A stretch of 64,000 bases of DNA from Pueribacillus theae (GTDB lineage Bacteria; Bacillota; Bacilli; Bacillales; UBA6769), in the NCBI RefSeq assembly GCF_003097615.1, contig NZ_QCZG01000017.1:1-64000 (forward strand), written 5' to 3'. Under the pieces are notes generated by a model. It searched no databases and had not been told where the DNA came from. It saw only the letters and a program-made list of their open reading frames with translations. The number at the start of each line of letters is the position of its first letter. Within the stretch, counting starts at the first letter, position 1. Below are positions 18,332 through 26,222 of this stretch, in pieces. The position numbers were made by a program, and so were the translations under genes.

Positions 18332-18574
18332 TTAAGTATGATCATAATTTGCAAAATGCAGGGCTCGCATCGCATCAACCGTGTGATTGCCCCAGTGTAT
18401 TTGAAAATTCAGTTTCCATTCCCAAATAGCCTCTCTATACTTCCTGTTTTCATACAAAAGGATGCCTCTTTTAACATCGATATAAATATCCAAAAGATCA
18501 TCAGACAAACTTGCCTCTACTGGTTCCTCCAGTTGATATGGGTTAAAAACTTCCCAATAATGATTCTTATCCGT
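18332..18574 (-). pseudogene. 3' remnant of a DUF5063-type gene
   Basis: An 80-codon frame without a start: DKNHYWEVFNPYQLEEPVEA, then SLSDDLLDIYIDVKRGILLY, EAIWEWKLNFQIHWGNH and DAMRALH. This is the C-terminal half of the DUF5063 family (FNP..., SLADDL.DIY.D.K, W.WRFNF..HWG.H...ALR.LH). A TAG lies directly in frame at 18575-18577 and the N-terminal half is missing. DUF5063 genes are often lone genes in toxin-immunity neighbourhoods. Confidence 0.7.
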
Positions 18575-18604
18575 CTAACGTCCCATTTCTGAATCCTTAT
18601 CGAT

Positions 18605-19282
18605 TCATTTTTTCATGTTATTTTCTTTTTGGAAAGTCATCCCGTATAAGCATTTATCATACAGAAATTGCTTTAATTGTTTTGAATCGTTTGTTTCATA
18701 AAATTTTGAAAGTAGTACATGAAACTCTTTTAGGTTTTCTTCCTTAACTGTGACAATTCCACTCCCGCTCTCAATTAGCAACTTATTAGCGCAGATGTTG
18801 CTCGTTCGCTTATTCCCGTCCCAAAACAATTGACTTCTCATGGCCCAAACATAATAGCTTAATGCACGATCCACGTCATTTTCAATCTCCATGATCTCTT
18901 TAATCTTTTTTTCGACCTTTTCTCTTTCAGGGACTTCAGGAACATGACTCACCCCATGAATCCCTACATTTCCGTCTCTCAAAACTCCCCAATTTAAACT
19001 TTCGTTTCTTGCAACATTCTCATTTACTTTACAAGCAAATTCTAACGAAAACGGTTTATCAATATTATCTAAAGTATATCTCCATGCATCTCTCAAATTT
19101 AAAATAACTTGAACATCATCCATGCTCAATCCACCGACACTTACACCGTTCAAGATGGTTTGAGTTTCTGGGAATGTGATATTTACATTTTCCAACTTTG
19201 CTGTATGATAAATATTTTCTACGATTGTTTTTTTCGCCAAAAAAACATTCTGTTCCTTTGTTAAATGAAATTTCTTTTCCAT
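18605..19282 (-). CDS. Fic-domain protein lacking the catalytic His
   Basis: A 225-residue Fic/DOC-fold protein. The core motif at 151-160 reads QLFWDGNKRT; canonical AMPylators have HxFx(D/E)GNxR, so the catalytic His is replaced by Gln151 while the phosphate-binding DGNKR part is kept. An N-terminal T27-AKL-E31-N32 fits the (S/T)xxxE(G/N) inhibitory helix of self-inhibited class II Fic proteins. Known Fic enzymes transfer AMP or other groups to hydroxyls on target proteins; this one is either inactive, uses other chemistry, or acts as a binding domain. ATG start with CAGGAGGA upstream. Same strand as the neighbouring unknown genes. Confidence 0.85.
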   Translation of the reverse strand: MEKKFHLTKEQNVFLAKKTIVENIYHTAKLENVNITFPETQTILNGVSVGGLSMDDVQVILNLRDAWRYTLDNIDKPFSLEFACKVNENVARNESLNWGVLRDGNVGIHGVSHVPEVPEREKVEKKIKEIMEIENDVDRALSYYVWAMRSQLFWDGNKRTSNICANKLLIESGSGIVTVKEENLKEFHVLLSKFYETNDSKQLKQFLYDKCLYGMTFQKENNMKK

Positions 19283-19528
19283 CCGGGGTTCCTCCTGTGA
19301 ACAGCCATTTGGTTATATTATACAAAAATTAACGTTCATATCCATCCAGCATGCGATTAAATTCTTCCGTTAAAACTTGTTTACTTATCTTTAAAAGGAT
19401 CATCCTCCCAAATATTTGACCAAAGATTCTTACCTTTCGACTAACTTTCCCCTTGCTTCAACCATCCCTTGTTGAAGAAATGCACCGTTCGTTGAAGAAG
19501 GAACCTTGTAGATTAATCATCTAAAAAA

Positions 19529-20440
19529 TCATTTCCAACCTTCAACGTTTGAAAAGGACTCATAATCACATCCTGTGATATATTCAAACTCTTTTCCAGT
19601 TCTTCTTTTATATGCATCAGATGCTATTGAAAGTAATGGTTCAAATGGGCCATCCTTGGGCATGTTTTTAGGGTTAACGAGAGTTGACTCAAAAAATTCT
19701 TTTCCTTTAGCAAGCACTGAACATCTGAAATATAAGAATAAATCCGCAGAGAAGTAGTTTTGTTTTTCATCATATGAATATTTCCCTATGTTTTTTGCGT
19801 GTTCCTTCGTATCTAATAAATAAAGTTTGTAAGCCAAGGCTTCTTCGAATTGCTTTATATCTCTTACACTCTTTTTTGCCAGTTGATCAACTGCAGGTTC
19901 TATGATTTCTTCTTCACATTCAGCATTAAAATTAAGAAGGGAAATAATAGACCAAAACGAATCATCTTCCATCCTCTTTTTCGGTTTTTGAATTGTATTG
20001 AATTTTTTATACCTTTCCTCTTCTTCCCGAATTTCTCTTTCAAAGTTTTCTCTATCATTTTCCCAACGCCACTCTAAGAAAGCTTCTATACCAGTAGAAT
20101 TATCCCACTTTTCATGAAAAGAATGACATTTTATTTTTCTTTCCTTTTCACTCAGAGGAATATTACCAATATAAATAACATCTTTAGGAACCTTGCCATC
20201 AACCCATACTAAAGCACGATCATTATCATAAAAAAAACGATTTTGAATAAGAACTTCTTTTAAAATTTCATTTTCAATTGATGGAATGTCAGTTCCAATA
20301 TAAGGTGTTGTAGCTAAAAGGTATGAACTATCTATTTTATGAAGGATTCTTATTGCCCCGAATTCACCATTTGGCAAAATTACGGCATATATATCTCCAA
20401 TCGCAGCAGTTTTTTTTGTTTTACTTTTTTGACTATCCAA
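19529..20440 (-). CDS. Imm26-like plus DUF4240 fusion protein
   Basis: A 303-residue soluble protein. Residues about 10-110 (GDIYAVILPNGEFGAIRIL..., PLSEKE) resemble the Imm26 immunity domain, and residues about 160-303 fit DUF4240: DDSFWSIISLLN, then FEEALAYKLYLLDT, and YFSADLFLYFRCSVLAKGKE. A charged linker (REEEERYKKF) joins them. TTG start preceded by AGGAGGG. Both domains are known mostly from lone genes and polymorphic-toxin immunity loci. No toxin gene is beside it. Domain assignments are from pattern memory and would need a profile search. Confidence 0.65.
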   Translation of the reverse strand: MDSQKSKTKKTAAIGDIYAVILPNGEFGAIRILHKIDSSYLLATTPYIGTDIPSIENEILKEVLIQNRFFYDNDRALVWVDGKVPKDVIYIGNIPLSEKERKIKCHSFHEKWDNSTGIEAFLEWRWENDRENFEREIREEEERYKKFNTIQKPKKRMEDDSFWSIISLLNFNAECEEEIIEPAVDQLAKKSVRDIKQFEEALAYKLYLLDTKEHAKNIGKYSYDEKQNYFSADLFLYFRCSVLAKGKEFFESTLVNPKNMPKDGPFEPLLSIASDAYKRRTGKEFEYITGCDYESFSNVEGWK

Positions 20441-20623
20441 TTTTGATTCCCTCCTGAAACCCGAAAGGCAGTATTATTGATTACATTCATAATAAAAAAC
20501 TAACTGTCCTTTACTCTCAAAATCATCAACCAGGCTACAAAAGCCTAAAACAGAATAATAAAAGTGATCAATTGCTGTATTTTTCATTTTTCCCCTCAAG
20601 TTGTAATAACTTTTAAGTCTAAA

Positions 20624-21256
20624 TCAATCTCCATTATCGATAATTGAATAAGTAACTTCGTTAGGCAGGGTTTTAATTACTGAAGTTAACCCGGAGTACT
20701 TCGTATCATTGGAAATAACGACCATTCCATCTCCGTCATAGTCAATCCAAAAAATAGTCGTATTTTCTTTTAATATTACAGCAGGTGTCTCTGTCTTTTT
20801 GTTTTTCCCCCACATATTTCTAATGTACGGATGTCTGATGCTAAAAACGTCTTTTCCGAGGGAGAAAGAAGCGAAATTATTCATACTTCCATTTGCATAT
20901 AAATAAGGAAAGATGAGATTAAATTGTTCAGTATTTCGAACTATCGCTTTGTTATAAAAATCGGCTCCCTCCCCTTTAAACGCTGTATATACAATTGAGT
21001 TGGACAAACATTCATTTTCAATTTCTTTTTGTTGAAAATCATAGCACCCAAAAAAAGCTACGATAGGAAATTCATTGAGATTGTCCATCCATTTCGATAC
21101 AAACTCTTCAACCTCATGCTCATCTTTCCGTTCCAATAAAAAAATATCATAAAGGTAAGGTGCTTCCCCATCAATGGCAAACGGAAAAAAGCCGCCACTT
21201 TCTTGTTTTTCAGAAATAAGATCTTTTGGAAAAATTCCTATATCAATTTTAATCAC
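20624..21256 (-). CDS. Hypothetical soluble protein
   Basis: A 210-residue acidic protein with no membrane segment or known motif. I prefer the GTG at 21256 (VIKIDIGIFPKDL) because GAGGGTGG stands six bases upstream; an ATG five codons earlier has no ribosome binding site. The C-terminal part (TTIFWIDYDGDGMVVIS) looks like a compact beta structure. It is the first gene in the same-strand run of immunity-like genes. Confidence 0.6.
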   Translation of the reverse strand: MIKIDIGIFPKDLISEKQESGGFFPFAIDGEAPYLYDIFLLERKDEHEVEEFVSKWMDNLNEFPIVAFFGCYDFQQKEIENECLSNSIVYTAFKGEGADFYNKAIVRNTEQFNLIFPYLYANGSMNNFASFSLGKDVFSIRHPYIRNMWGKNKKTETPAVILKENTTIFWIDYDGDGMVVISNDTKYSGLTSVIKTLPNEVTYSIIDNGD

Positions 21257-21319
21257 TTTGTCCACCCTCATGCTAATGAATTTTGCTTTTCCCTATTGCT
21301 CAAGTAAAAAAATGCGGTA

Positions 21320-21432
21320 AATTCGTCTTTGTTAGTCTCTTTAATTCATTAAATAATCACTATATATCATTTTAGAGGGGATAAAAAATGGATTTCATCA
21401 CGATTTTGTCTTTTTTAGGTGTGGCATTGTTA
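21320..21432 (+). repeat. Partial duplication of the lysE promoter and 5' end (upstream copy)
   Basis: This stretch aligns with 22184-22300, the promoter, ribosome binding site and first codons of the intact lysE gene. Shared blocks include CACTATATATCATTTTAGAG and ATTTTGTCTTTTTTAGG. The -35/-10 pair (TTGTTA, 17 bases, AATAAT) is still present at 21329-21357. Confidence 0.8.
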
Positions 21433-21468
21433 TTGGTATATAGTGCAATTTTAATTGTTTTCCATTAA
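21388..21468 (+). pseudogene. Truncated lysE paralogue (N-terminal 26 codons)
   Basis: Starts MDFITILSFLGVALLL like the intact LysE exporter downstream (MDLITILSFLGVAVLL), then diverges and stops after 26 codons. AGAGGGGAT ribosome binding site retained. It may still make a tiny hydrophobic peptide. Confidence 0.7.
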
Positions 21469-21476
21469 GGGAAACT

Positions 21477-22079
21477 TCAAAAATGAAAAGGACTTATTTG
21501 TTCAACAATCAATGCCACAACAAATGAAATAACAACTGATATCACCATTTGTTTAGGCTCTTTGTAAAAGATTACACATAAAAAAATATACATAATGAAT
21601 TCTTCAATATGAGATACATACATATAGAATAAACCCATTCCCAACGATAGATTTAATAATAGACCCATAGGTAAGGCTGGCAAGATAAAAGCTAGATGTT
21701 CATTATTTTTAGCTTTCCAAACAATAATAGCCAGCAAAGGAGATACTAATGCTACACTGCCCCAAAATATAAAATACCTGGTTGGAAAAAATCCAAATAA
21801 ATAAGCTGAATATGTATAATAACTTATTAGCATTCCTATAAAGAATAGGAATGTATTAATAGCAGCTCTTGTCAGTGTTTTACTATATGCAGCCGTAATC
21901 GTAGCAATCAATATCCAAATACCTAACCTAGTAAATAAATCTGCAAAATAGTGGAGGGTATTCGTTCTCCAACTCCCATCAACTGCGATGGTATCAAAAT
22001 ATTTGGATATTATCCCTAAGGCTGTACCTAAGACTAAACATATAATATAGTCTGGCATTTTGTTTTTTAACTTAATCAT
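21477..22079 (-). CDS. Multi-pass membrane protein, possibly DUF6518-like
   Basis: A 200-residue membrane protein with about six helices and short loops (first helix YIICLVLGTALGIISKY, last MVISVVISFVVALIVEQ). The general shape and the pairing of GLLLNLSLGMGLFY with a C-terminal helix suggest the DUF6518 group of small integral membrane proteins, tentatively. It is inserted, in opposite orientation, between the truncated and intact copies of the lysE 5' region, and its 3' end abuts the truncated copy. Confidence 0.65.
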   Translation of the reverse strand: MIKLKNKMPDYIICLVLGTALGIISKYFDTIAVDGSWRTNTLHYFADLFTRLGIWILIATITAAYSKTLTRAAINTFLFFIGMLISYYTYSAYLFGFFPTRYFIFWGSVALVSPLLAIIVWKAKNNEHLAFILPALPMGLLLNLSLGMGLFYMYVSHIEEFIMYIFLCVIFYKEPKQMVISVVISFVVALIVEQISPFHF

Positions 22080-22183
22080 TCTGACACCTCGTTTAATAAC
22101 GTTTAAATATCTTCCAAATACTCGTTAATTCTCAAAATTTCATTTTCATTTGTCCCACATATTTTTAATGTGCCAAAATGCTC

Positions 22184-22300
22184 TAAATCCTTCTTTGTGA
22201 GTGCCTTCAACTCATTATATAATAGTCACTATATATCATTTTAGAGGGGATAAAAATGGATTTGATCACAATTTTGTCTTTTTTAGGGGTCGCTGTTTTA
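22184..22300 (+). repeat. Partial duplication of the lysE promoter and 5' end (intact copy)
   Basis: The downstream partner of the repeat at 21320-21432; here the reading frame continues into the complete exporter gene. Confidence 0.8.
22195..22223 (+). promoter_or_regulatory. Sigma-A-type promoter of lysE
   Basis: TTGTGA (22195-22200), 17-base spacer, TATAAT (22218-22223). The start codon is 32 bases further on. Confidence 0.7.
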
Positions 22301-22879
22301 CTGACGCTTATGCCGGGGCCGGATATTTTATTTGTTATTTCACAAAGCATTTCACAGGGAAAAAAAGCAGGCATTTTCACTGCTCTAGGGCTTTGCACCG
22401 GGCTGCTTTTCCATATTTCCGCCGCTGCACTTGGCATTTCGGCGATTGTCTATCAATCAACCGTTGCTTTTTCCATTGTTAAATACGCCGGGGCAATTTA
22501 TTTGCTTTATTTAGCTTGGCAGGCGTTCCGTGCAAAAAACGATTCACTATTATTACAGGAGCAAAAGAATCGAAGATTAAAAGAATTATATAGAAAAGGA
22601 ATCATCATGAATGTGCTGAATCCGAAAGTATCCCTTTTCTTTCTTGCGCTGCTGCCGCAGTTCGTCAATAAATCTGCCGGACATATTCCGATGCAAATGG
22701 TGTTGCTAGGCTTCGTATTTATCGTGCAAGCACTCGTAGTCTTTGGAACGGTTAGCTTTTTATCTGATAAAATCCGCCATTTACTAATGAACAATCCGGC
22801 GATCGCCAAAAAAATGAATCTTGTCGAAGGTACAATATTAGCCATCATCGGGCTGCAAGTCGCCCTTAGCGAAAAATAA
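22256..22879 (+). CDS. LysE/RhtB-family amino-acid exporter
   Basis: A 207-residue inner-membrane exporter of the LysE superfamily, with about six helices. The family signature is near the N-terminus: LTLMPGPDILFVISQSISQGKKAG. NVLNPKVSLFFLALLPQF in the middle is the second typical motif. Members export basic or neutral amino acids (lysine, homoserine, threonine); the substrate here is unknown. AGAGGGGAT ribosome binding site, sigma-A promoter at 22195-22223 and a terminator just past the gene make it monocistronic. Confidence 0.93.
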   Translation: MDLITILSFLGVAVLLTLMPGPDILFVISQSISQGKKAGIFTALGLCTGLLFHISAAALGISAIVYQSTVAFSIVKYAGAIYLLYLAWQAFRAKNDSLLLQEQKNRRLKELYRKGIIMNVLNPKVSLFFLALLPQFVNKSAGHIPMQMVLLGFVFIVQALVVFGTVSFLSDKIRHLLMNNPAIAKKMNLVEGTILAIIGLQVALSEK

Positions 22880-22881
22880 CT

Positions 22882-22920
22882 GTGTCTCAGAATTTTCTCC
22901 AGACACCGTTATTTTTTTTA
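22882..22920 (+). terminator. Rho-independent terminator after lysE
   Basis: GTGTCT pairs with AGACAC across a loop with further pairing, followed by a T-run. Confidence 0.7.
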
Positions 22921-23000
22921 TAAGCCCCAAACGAAAAAGGCTTATTTTTATTGTATCAGTGGTATTCATCTAAGTAAGGAATCGAAAGGGGAGTATTTCG

Positions 23001-23687
23001 ATGGATTATTTGGATACCGCACTGAAGCTTATCATTGGACTGGCAGCACTGCTCGTTGTTATCCGCCTTCTCGGCAAGAAAGAAATGGGACAATTTACGC
23101 CGCTGGATTTCATTTATGCCTTACTTCTCGGTTCGATTATAGAAGAATCGCTTTATGACAAAAAAACAACAATTTTGCTCATGCTGTTTCAGATGGGAAT
23201 TTGGGCGGCTGCGATTTATTTTGTTGAAGTGGTCATCCAAAGAAATGAAAAAATGCGAAATCTTATTAAAGGAAGGCCATCGATTATTATAAAAAACGGT
23301 GAAATTCATTCAGAACAAATGAAAAAGAACCATCTAGAATTTGAACAAATCAGGCAACTGCTTAGACAGCAAGGCATCTTTACTCTTCGGGAAGTCCGTG
23401 ACCTCTATTTAGAGCCAGGCGGAACCATAAGCGTGAAAAAGTGGAGCGAGTTTGAAACTCTGTCAGCTAATGCCTTAGGGATAGATCTGGATGATGAGGC
23501 GCCTTCCATTGTACTTGTGGATAAGGGAAAAATTAAAGAGGATATGCTTCAATTTATAGGAAAAACAAAAAAATGGCTTCTGAAAAACTTGTCCGAGGAA
23601 GGCTATACAAATGTCGAAGATATTTTTTACTGTGAATGGACAGAAACCGATGGATTTTTTATTAAAACTTACAAAATGGTACGTTGA
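23001..23687 (+). CDS. DUF421/YetF-family membrane protein
   Basis: A 228-residue protein: two to three N-terminal membrane helices (about 5-22, 36-50, 58-75), then the cytoplasmic YetF-type domain. Typical features are RLLGKKEMGQFTPLDFIYAL, GRPSIIIKNGEI, and LREVRDLYLEPGGTISV (usually LR..gI......A.LE..G.isv). Related proteins in Bacillus (YetF, YdfR, YrbG types) include spore membrane components; the role here is open. ATG with GAAAGGGGAG upstream. Confidence 0.88.
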   Translation: MDYLDTALKLIIGLAALLVVIRLLGKKEMGQFTPLDFIYALLLGSIIEESLYDKKTTILLMLFQMGIWAAAIYFVEVVIQRNEKMRNLIKGRPSIIIKNGEIHSEQMKKNHLEFEQIRQLLRQQGIFTLREVRDLYLEPGGTISVKKWSEFETLSANALGIDLDDEAPSIVLVDKGKIKEDMLQFIGKTKKWLLKNLSEEGYTNVEDIFYCEWTETDGFFIKTYKMVR

Positions 23688-23724
23688 AAAAAACGAAAAA
23701 ACAGCGTGCACTATGGCTCGCTGT
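23685..23724 (-). terminator. Terminator of the nitroreductase gene
   Basis: Minus strand: ACAGCG (23724-23719), 12-base loop, CGCTGT (23706-23701), then TTTTTCG and a second T-run. It lies between converging genes and overlaps the end of the DUF421 gene. Confidence 0.65.
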
Positions 23725-23731
23725 TGTATGT

Positions 23732-24355
23732 TTACTTAAATATTTTCATACGTTCTTCAAGTGGCGCGAATTCTTTGTCTCCTGCAGGTGCAGTTGGCTT
23801 GCCAAATGGCATTTGTGCGTGTAGCAGCCATTCTTGCGGGATGCCCCACTCTTTTTTCACTTCATCATCAATGAGCGGTTGATAGTGTTGCAGTGATGCG
23901 CCAAATCCCTCCGCTTCCAGCGCTGTCCAAACGACATATTGAAGCATGCCTGATGAATGTTGGGAGTACATCGGGAATTTGTCGGCATATAAAGGAAATT
24001 TCTTCTGTAGTCCTTCCACAACGTTTTGATCTTCAAAAAACAGAACGGTTCCGTATCCGGCTGCAAAGGAATTCATTTTCTCTTCAGTTGGCTGAAAGTT
24101 TTCGGCAGGAACAATTTTTCTCAACGTTTCTTTCGTAATATCCCACAATTTTTGATGATGCTCTCCTAATAGGACCACAACTTTTCCGCTTTGTGAGTTA
24201 TAAGCAGTTGGCGTATGCTTTACTGCAAATTGAATGATTTCTTCAATTTTTTCATCCGGGATAACCGGTTCATTGCTAATCGCATAGATAGAACGCCTTC
24301 CTTCCACCGCGGCATAAAAGTCTTTTGCTGTTTCTTTTTCTGTGTATATGCTCAT
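23732..24355 (-). CDS. Nitroreductase-family flavoprotein
   Basis: A 207-residue FMN-dependent NAD(P)H oxidoreductase that would reduce quinones, nitro compounds or similar electrophiles. The N-terminal RRSIYAIS motif, TPTAYNSQSGKVVVL and the C-terminal QMPFGKP are typical of the oxidoreductase-like nitroreductases of Bacillus (YdgI, YodC, MhqN types). It is divergent from an HxlR-family regulator with a conserved Cys. Its promoter (24425-24453) is a consensus one with an inverted repeat at the start site, so it should be repressed until electrophile or disulfide stress. Confidence 0.92.
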   Translation of the reverse strand: MSIYTEKETAKDFYAAVEGRRSIYAISNEPVIPDEKIEEIIQFAVKHTPTAYNSQSGKVVVLLGEHHQKLWDITKETLRKIVPAENFQPTEEKMNSFAAGYGTVLFFEDQNVVEGLQKKFPLYADKFPMYSQHSSGMLQYVVWTALEAEGFGASLQHYQPLIDDEVKKEWGIPQEWLLHAQMPFGKPTAPAGDKEFAPLEERMKIFK

Positions 24356-24407
24356 GATTTCCCTTTCCTCCTATTTAAACCACTAAATAATAGTGATTCT
24401 TAAACTT

Positions 24408-24453
24408 GTTACTTTACGTAACTAATTATATTTTTAAAACTAAATGGTGTCAA
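24408..24453 (-). promoter_or_regulatory. Nitroreductase promoter with candidate HxlR operator
   Basis: Minus strand: TTGACA (24453-24448), 17-base spacer, TATAAT (24430-24425). Right after the -10, over the expected start site, is the inverted repeat GTTAC-TTTAC-GTAAC (24408-24422). This position suits a repressor such as the divergently encoded HxlR protein. Confidence 0.7.
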
Positions 24454-24508
24454 GTAATTAGAAATATGGGTGTAATATGATAAAATAATGAGTAAGGAGT
24501 TGAAGAAA

Positions 24509-24832
24509 ATGGAGGATAAATCTCCCATTTGCCCAAAGTTTGAAAAAGCCATTAATATTTTAGCGCATCGATGGACGGGTTTAATTATTTACCAATTGTT
24601 TTCGGGTCCACAGCGCTTTTCAGATATTAAATCCGCTGTCGGAATCAGCGGCAGGCTCCTTTCAGAACGGTTAAAATACTTGGAAAAAGAAGGAATCATT
24701 AAACGTGAAGTTTTCCCTGAAACCCCTGTGCGCATTGAATATTCATTGACGGAAAAAGGCAGCTCCCTTAAACCGCTAATGGATGAAATTGAAATTTGGT
24801 CGCAAAAATGGCTCCAAAGCGACGATAATTAA
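24509..24832 (+). CDS. HxlR-family regulator, YodB/CatR-type
   Basis: A 107-residue winged-helix repressor. It begins MEDKSPICPKFEKAINIL, with Cys8 in the position of the redox-sensing Cys of Bacillus subtilis YodB and CatR, and continues with RWTGLIIYQLF, GPQRFSDI, LLSERLKYLEKEGII and VFPETPVRIEYSLTEKG. YodB-type proteins lose DNA binding when the Cys is oxidised or alkylated by quinones. The start at 24509 is used because AAGGAG stands ten bases before it; the ATG seven codons upstream lacks such a site. It is divergent from the nitroreductase it probably controls. Confidence 0.9.
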   Translation: MEDKSPICPKFEKAINILAHRWTGLIIYQLFSGPQRFSDIKSAVGISGRLLSERLKYLEKEGIIKREVFPETPVRIEYSLTEKGSSLKPLMDEIEIWSQKWLQSDDN

Positions 24833-24876
24833 AAAACTGCCTGCTTCCACTATTTAATATGGAAAAAGGCAGTTTT
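24833..24876. terminator. Bidirectional terminator
   Basis: AAAACTGCCT (24833-24842) pairs with AGGCAGTTTT (24867-24876). T-runs on both strands serve the HxlR gene and the dehydrogenase gene that converge here. Confidence 0.8.
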
Positions 24877-24892
24877 GTTATTCTTCGTTTCT

Positions 24893-26047
24893 TTAATAAA
24901 AAATGGATTCAGGTTTTTTATACAATATGCCAGCCGGTTTTAGGACGGTTTTGTTTAATTCTTCACTAAGTGACTCAAGCCGTTTCGTAATAAAAGAAAG
25001 AGCAAACCCTCTGCTGCTTTCAATCGGCCCTACTGTGTCTCCTGTGCCCAAAACCATTGCCAGATCAATATCTTTTGGTGTTGCCACACCTTCTTCAACG
25101 AGCTTAGCGGCTTCATTCAGCTTCACGAATAGGATATCGTTCAATTCAATTTTGTCCGTTTTTTTATTGAGATCAATGGAAGGGCGACCATTTGACCAAT
25201 CGTAAAACCCTTTTCCAGTCTTTTTGCCTAAATCGCCCTTGTCAACTTTTTCTGTAAGCAATCGACTGGGCGCATAATTAGGATGCAACACTTCCTTGTT
25301 ATATTGACATGAATCATAAACAATATCTAGCCCTACATAGTCCATAAGCTCGAAGTGGCCCATTGGTTTTCCATGAGATTTTATTAAAGCATCAATTTCT
25401 TCCGGTTCTGCAATCCCCGCGTCAGCAATCGCTTCTATAAATACAGATACCGGTGCGTTCACTCGGTTAACAATAAAGCCGGGGCTATCTTTTTCTACCC
25501 GTACTGGGGTTTTATTCATTTTTAAGCATAGGTCATAGGCGGTCTGAATCGTTTCATCACTTGTTTCGCTTCCGCGAATGACCTCAACTAATTCCATGAG
25601 AATAACCGGATTAAAGAAATGCACGCCGACAACGCGATCTTTATTTTGAACATGTTCGGCAATTTTTGTAATACTCATATTTGATGTATTTGATGCAAGG
25701 ATCGCCGTTTTTGGGGCAACTTCTCCCATCTGTTTAAATAGTTTTTGCTTCAAATCCAATATCTCCGGAACCGCTTCAAAAACAAATGAAGCGCTTGATA
25801 AAGCTTCTTTAAAATCCAACGTTGGATGTAAATTGCTGCGGGCTTCGTTTAATTCTTCTTCGCTAATTTTTTCTTTTTTTCTTAGTTTCTCTAAACTTTG
25901 ATTGATCCTGTTTACGCCTCGGTCGATTGACTCCTTATTTACATCATATAAATAAACGGTTAACCCTCCGAGTATTGCTGCTTGGGCAATACCATGCCCC
26001 ATGTCCCCTGCACCGATAACAGCAACATTTGAAATTTCCTTTTTCAT
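24893..26047 (-). CDS. 3-hydroxyacyl-CoA dehydrogenase
   Basis: A 384-residue NAD-dependent dehydrogenase that oxidises 3-hydroxyacyl-CoA (beta-oxidation) or works in the reverse, reductive direction (3-hydroxybutyryl-CoA). The Rossmann motif GAGDMGHGIA is at residues 12-21; ASNTSNMSI, the catalytic His in VGVHFFNPV and the C-terminal GKKTGKGFYDW are standard. It is longer than the usual 280-290 residues by a C-terminal helical extension. The enoyl-CoA hydratase gene 175 bases upstream on the same strand acts in the adjacent step, so they are likely a two-gene unit. Confidence 0.92.
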   Translation of the reverse strand: MKKEISNVAVIGAGDMGHGIAQAAILGGLTVYLYDVNKESIDRGVNRINQSLEKLRKKEKISEEELNEARSNLHPTLDFKEALSSASFVFEAVPEILDLKQKLFKQMGEVAPKTAILASNTSNMSITKIAEHVQNKDRVVGVHFFNPVILMELVEVIRGSETSDETIQTAYDLCLKMNKTPVRVEKDSPGFIVNRVNAPVSVFIEAIADAGIAEPEEIDALIKSHGKPMGHFELMDYVGLDIVYDSCQYNKEVLHPNYAPSRLLTEKVDKGDLGKKTGKGFYDWSNGRPSIDLNKKTDKIELNDILFVKLNEAAKLVEEGVATPKDIDLAMVLGTGDTVGPIESSRGFALSFITKRLESLSEELNKTVLKPAGILYKKPESIFY

Positions 26048-26222
26048 AAAGCCCTCCTACTCCCGTTAAAAGTTTTTTTATATATCCTGTTTTTGGAATG
26101 AATTTTCGTTAAAACATTTATAAAGCAGGTGTCGTGAAAAGTCAAGAAATGACTAGTAAATTGCAGGCAAAACTTAAGCAGGGTAAAGAAGCGGGCATTC
26201 GGCCACGCTTCCTGACACTATT

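Noticed and set aside
19335-19450. Possible small gene remnant upstream of the Fic gene
   Set aside because: Two overlapping minus-strand frames look weakly coding (KNLWSNIWEDDPFKDK and QVLTEEFNRMLDGYER) and could be one frameshifted tail, but they are too short and unsupported to call.
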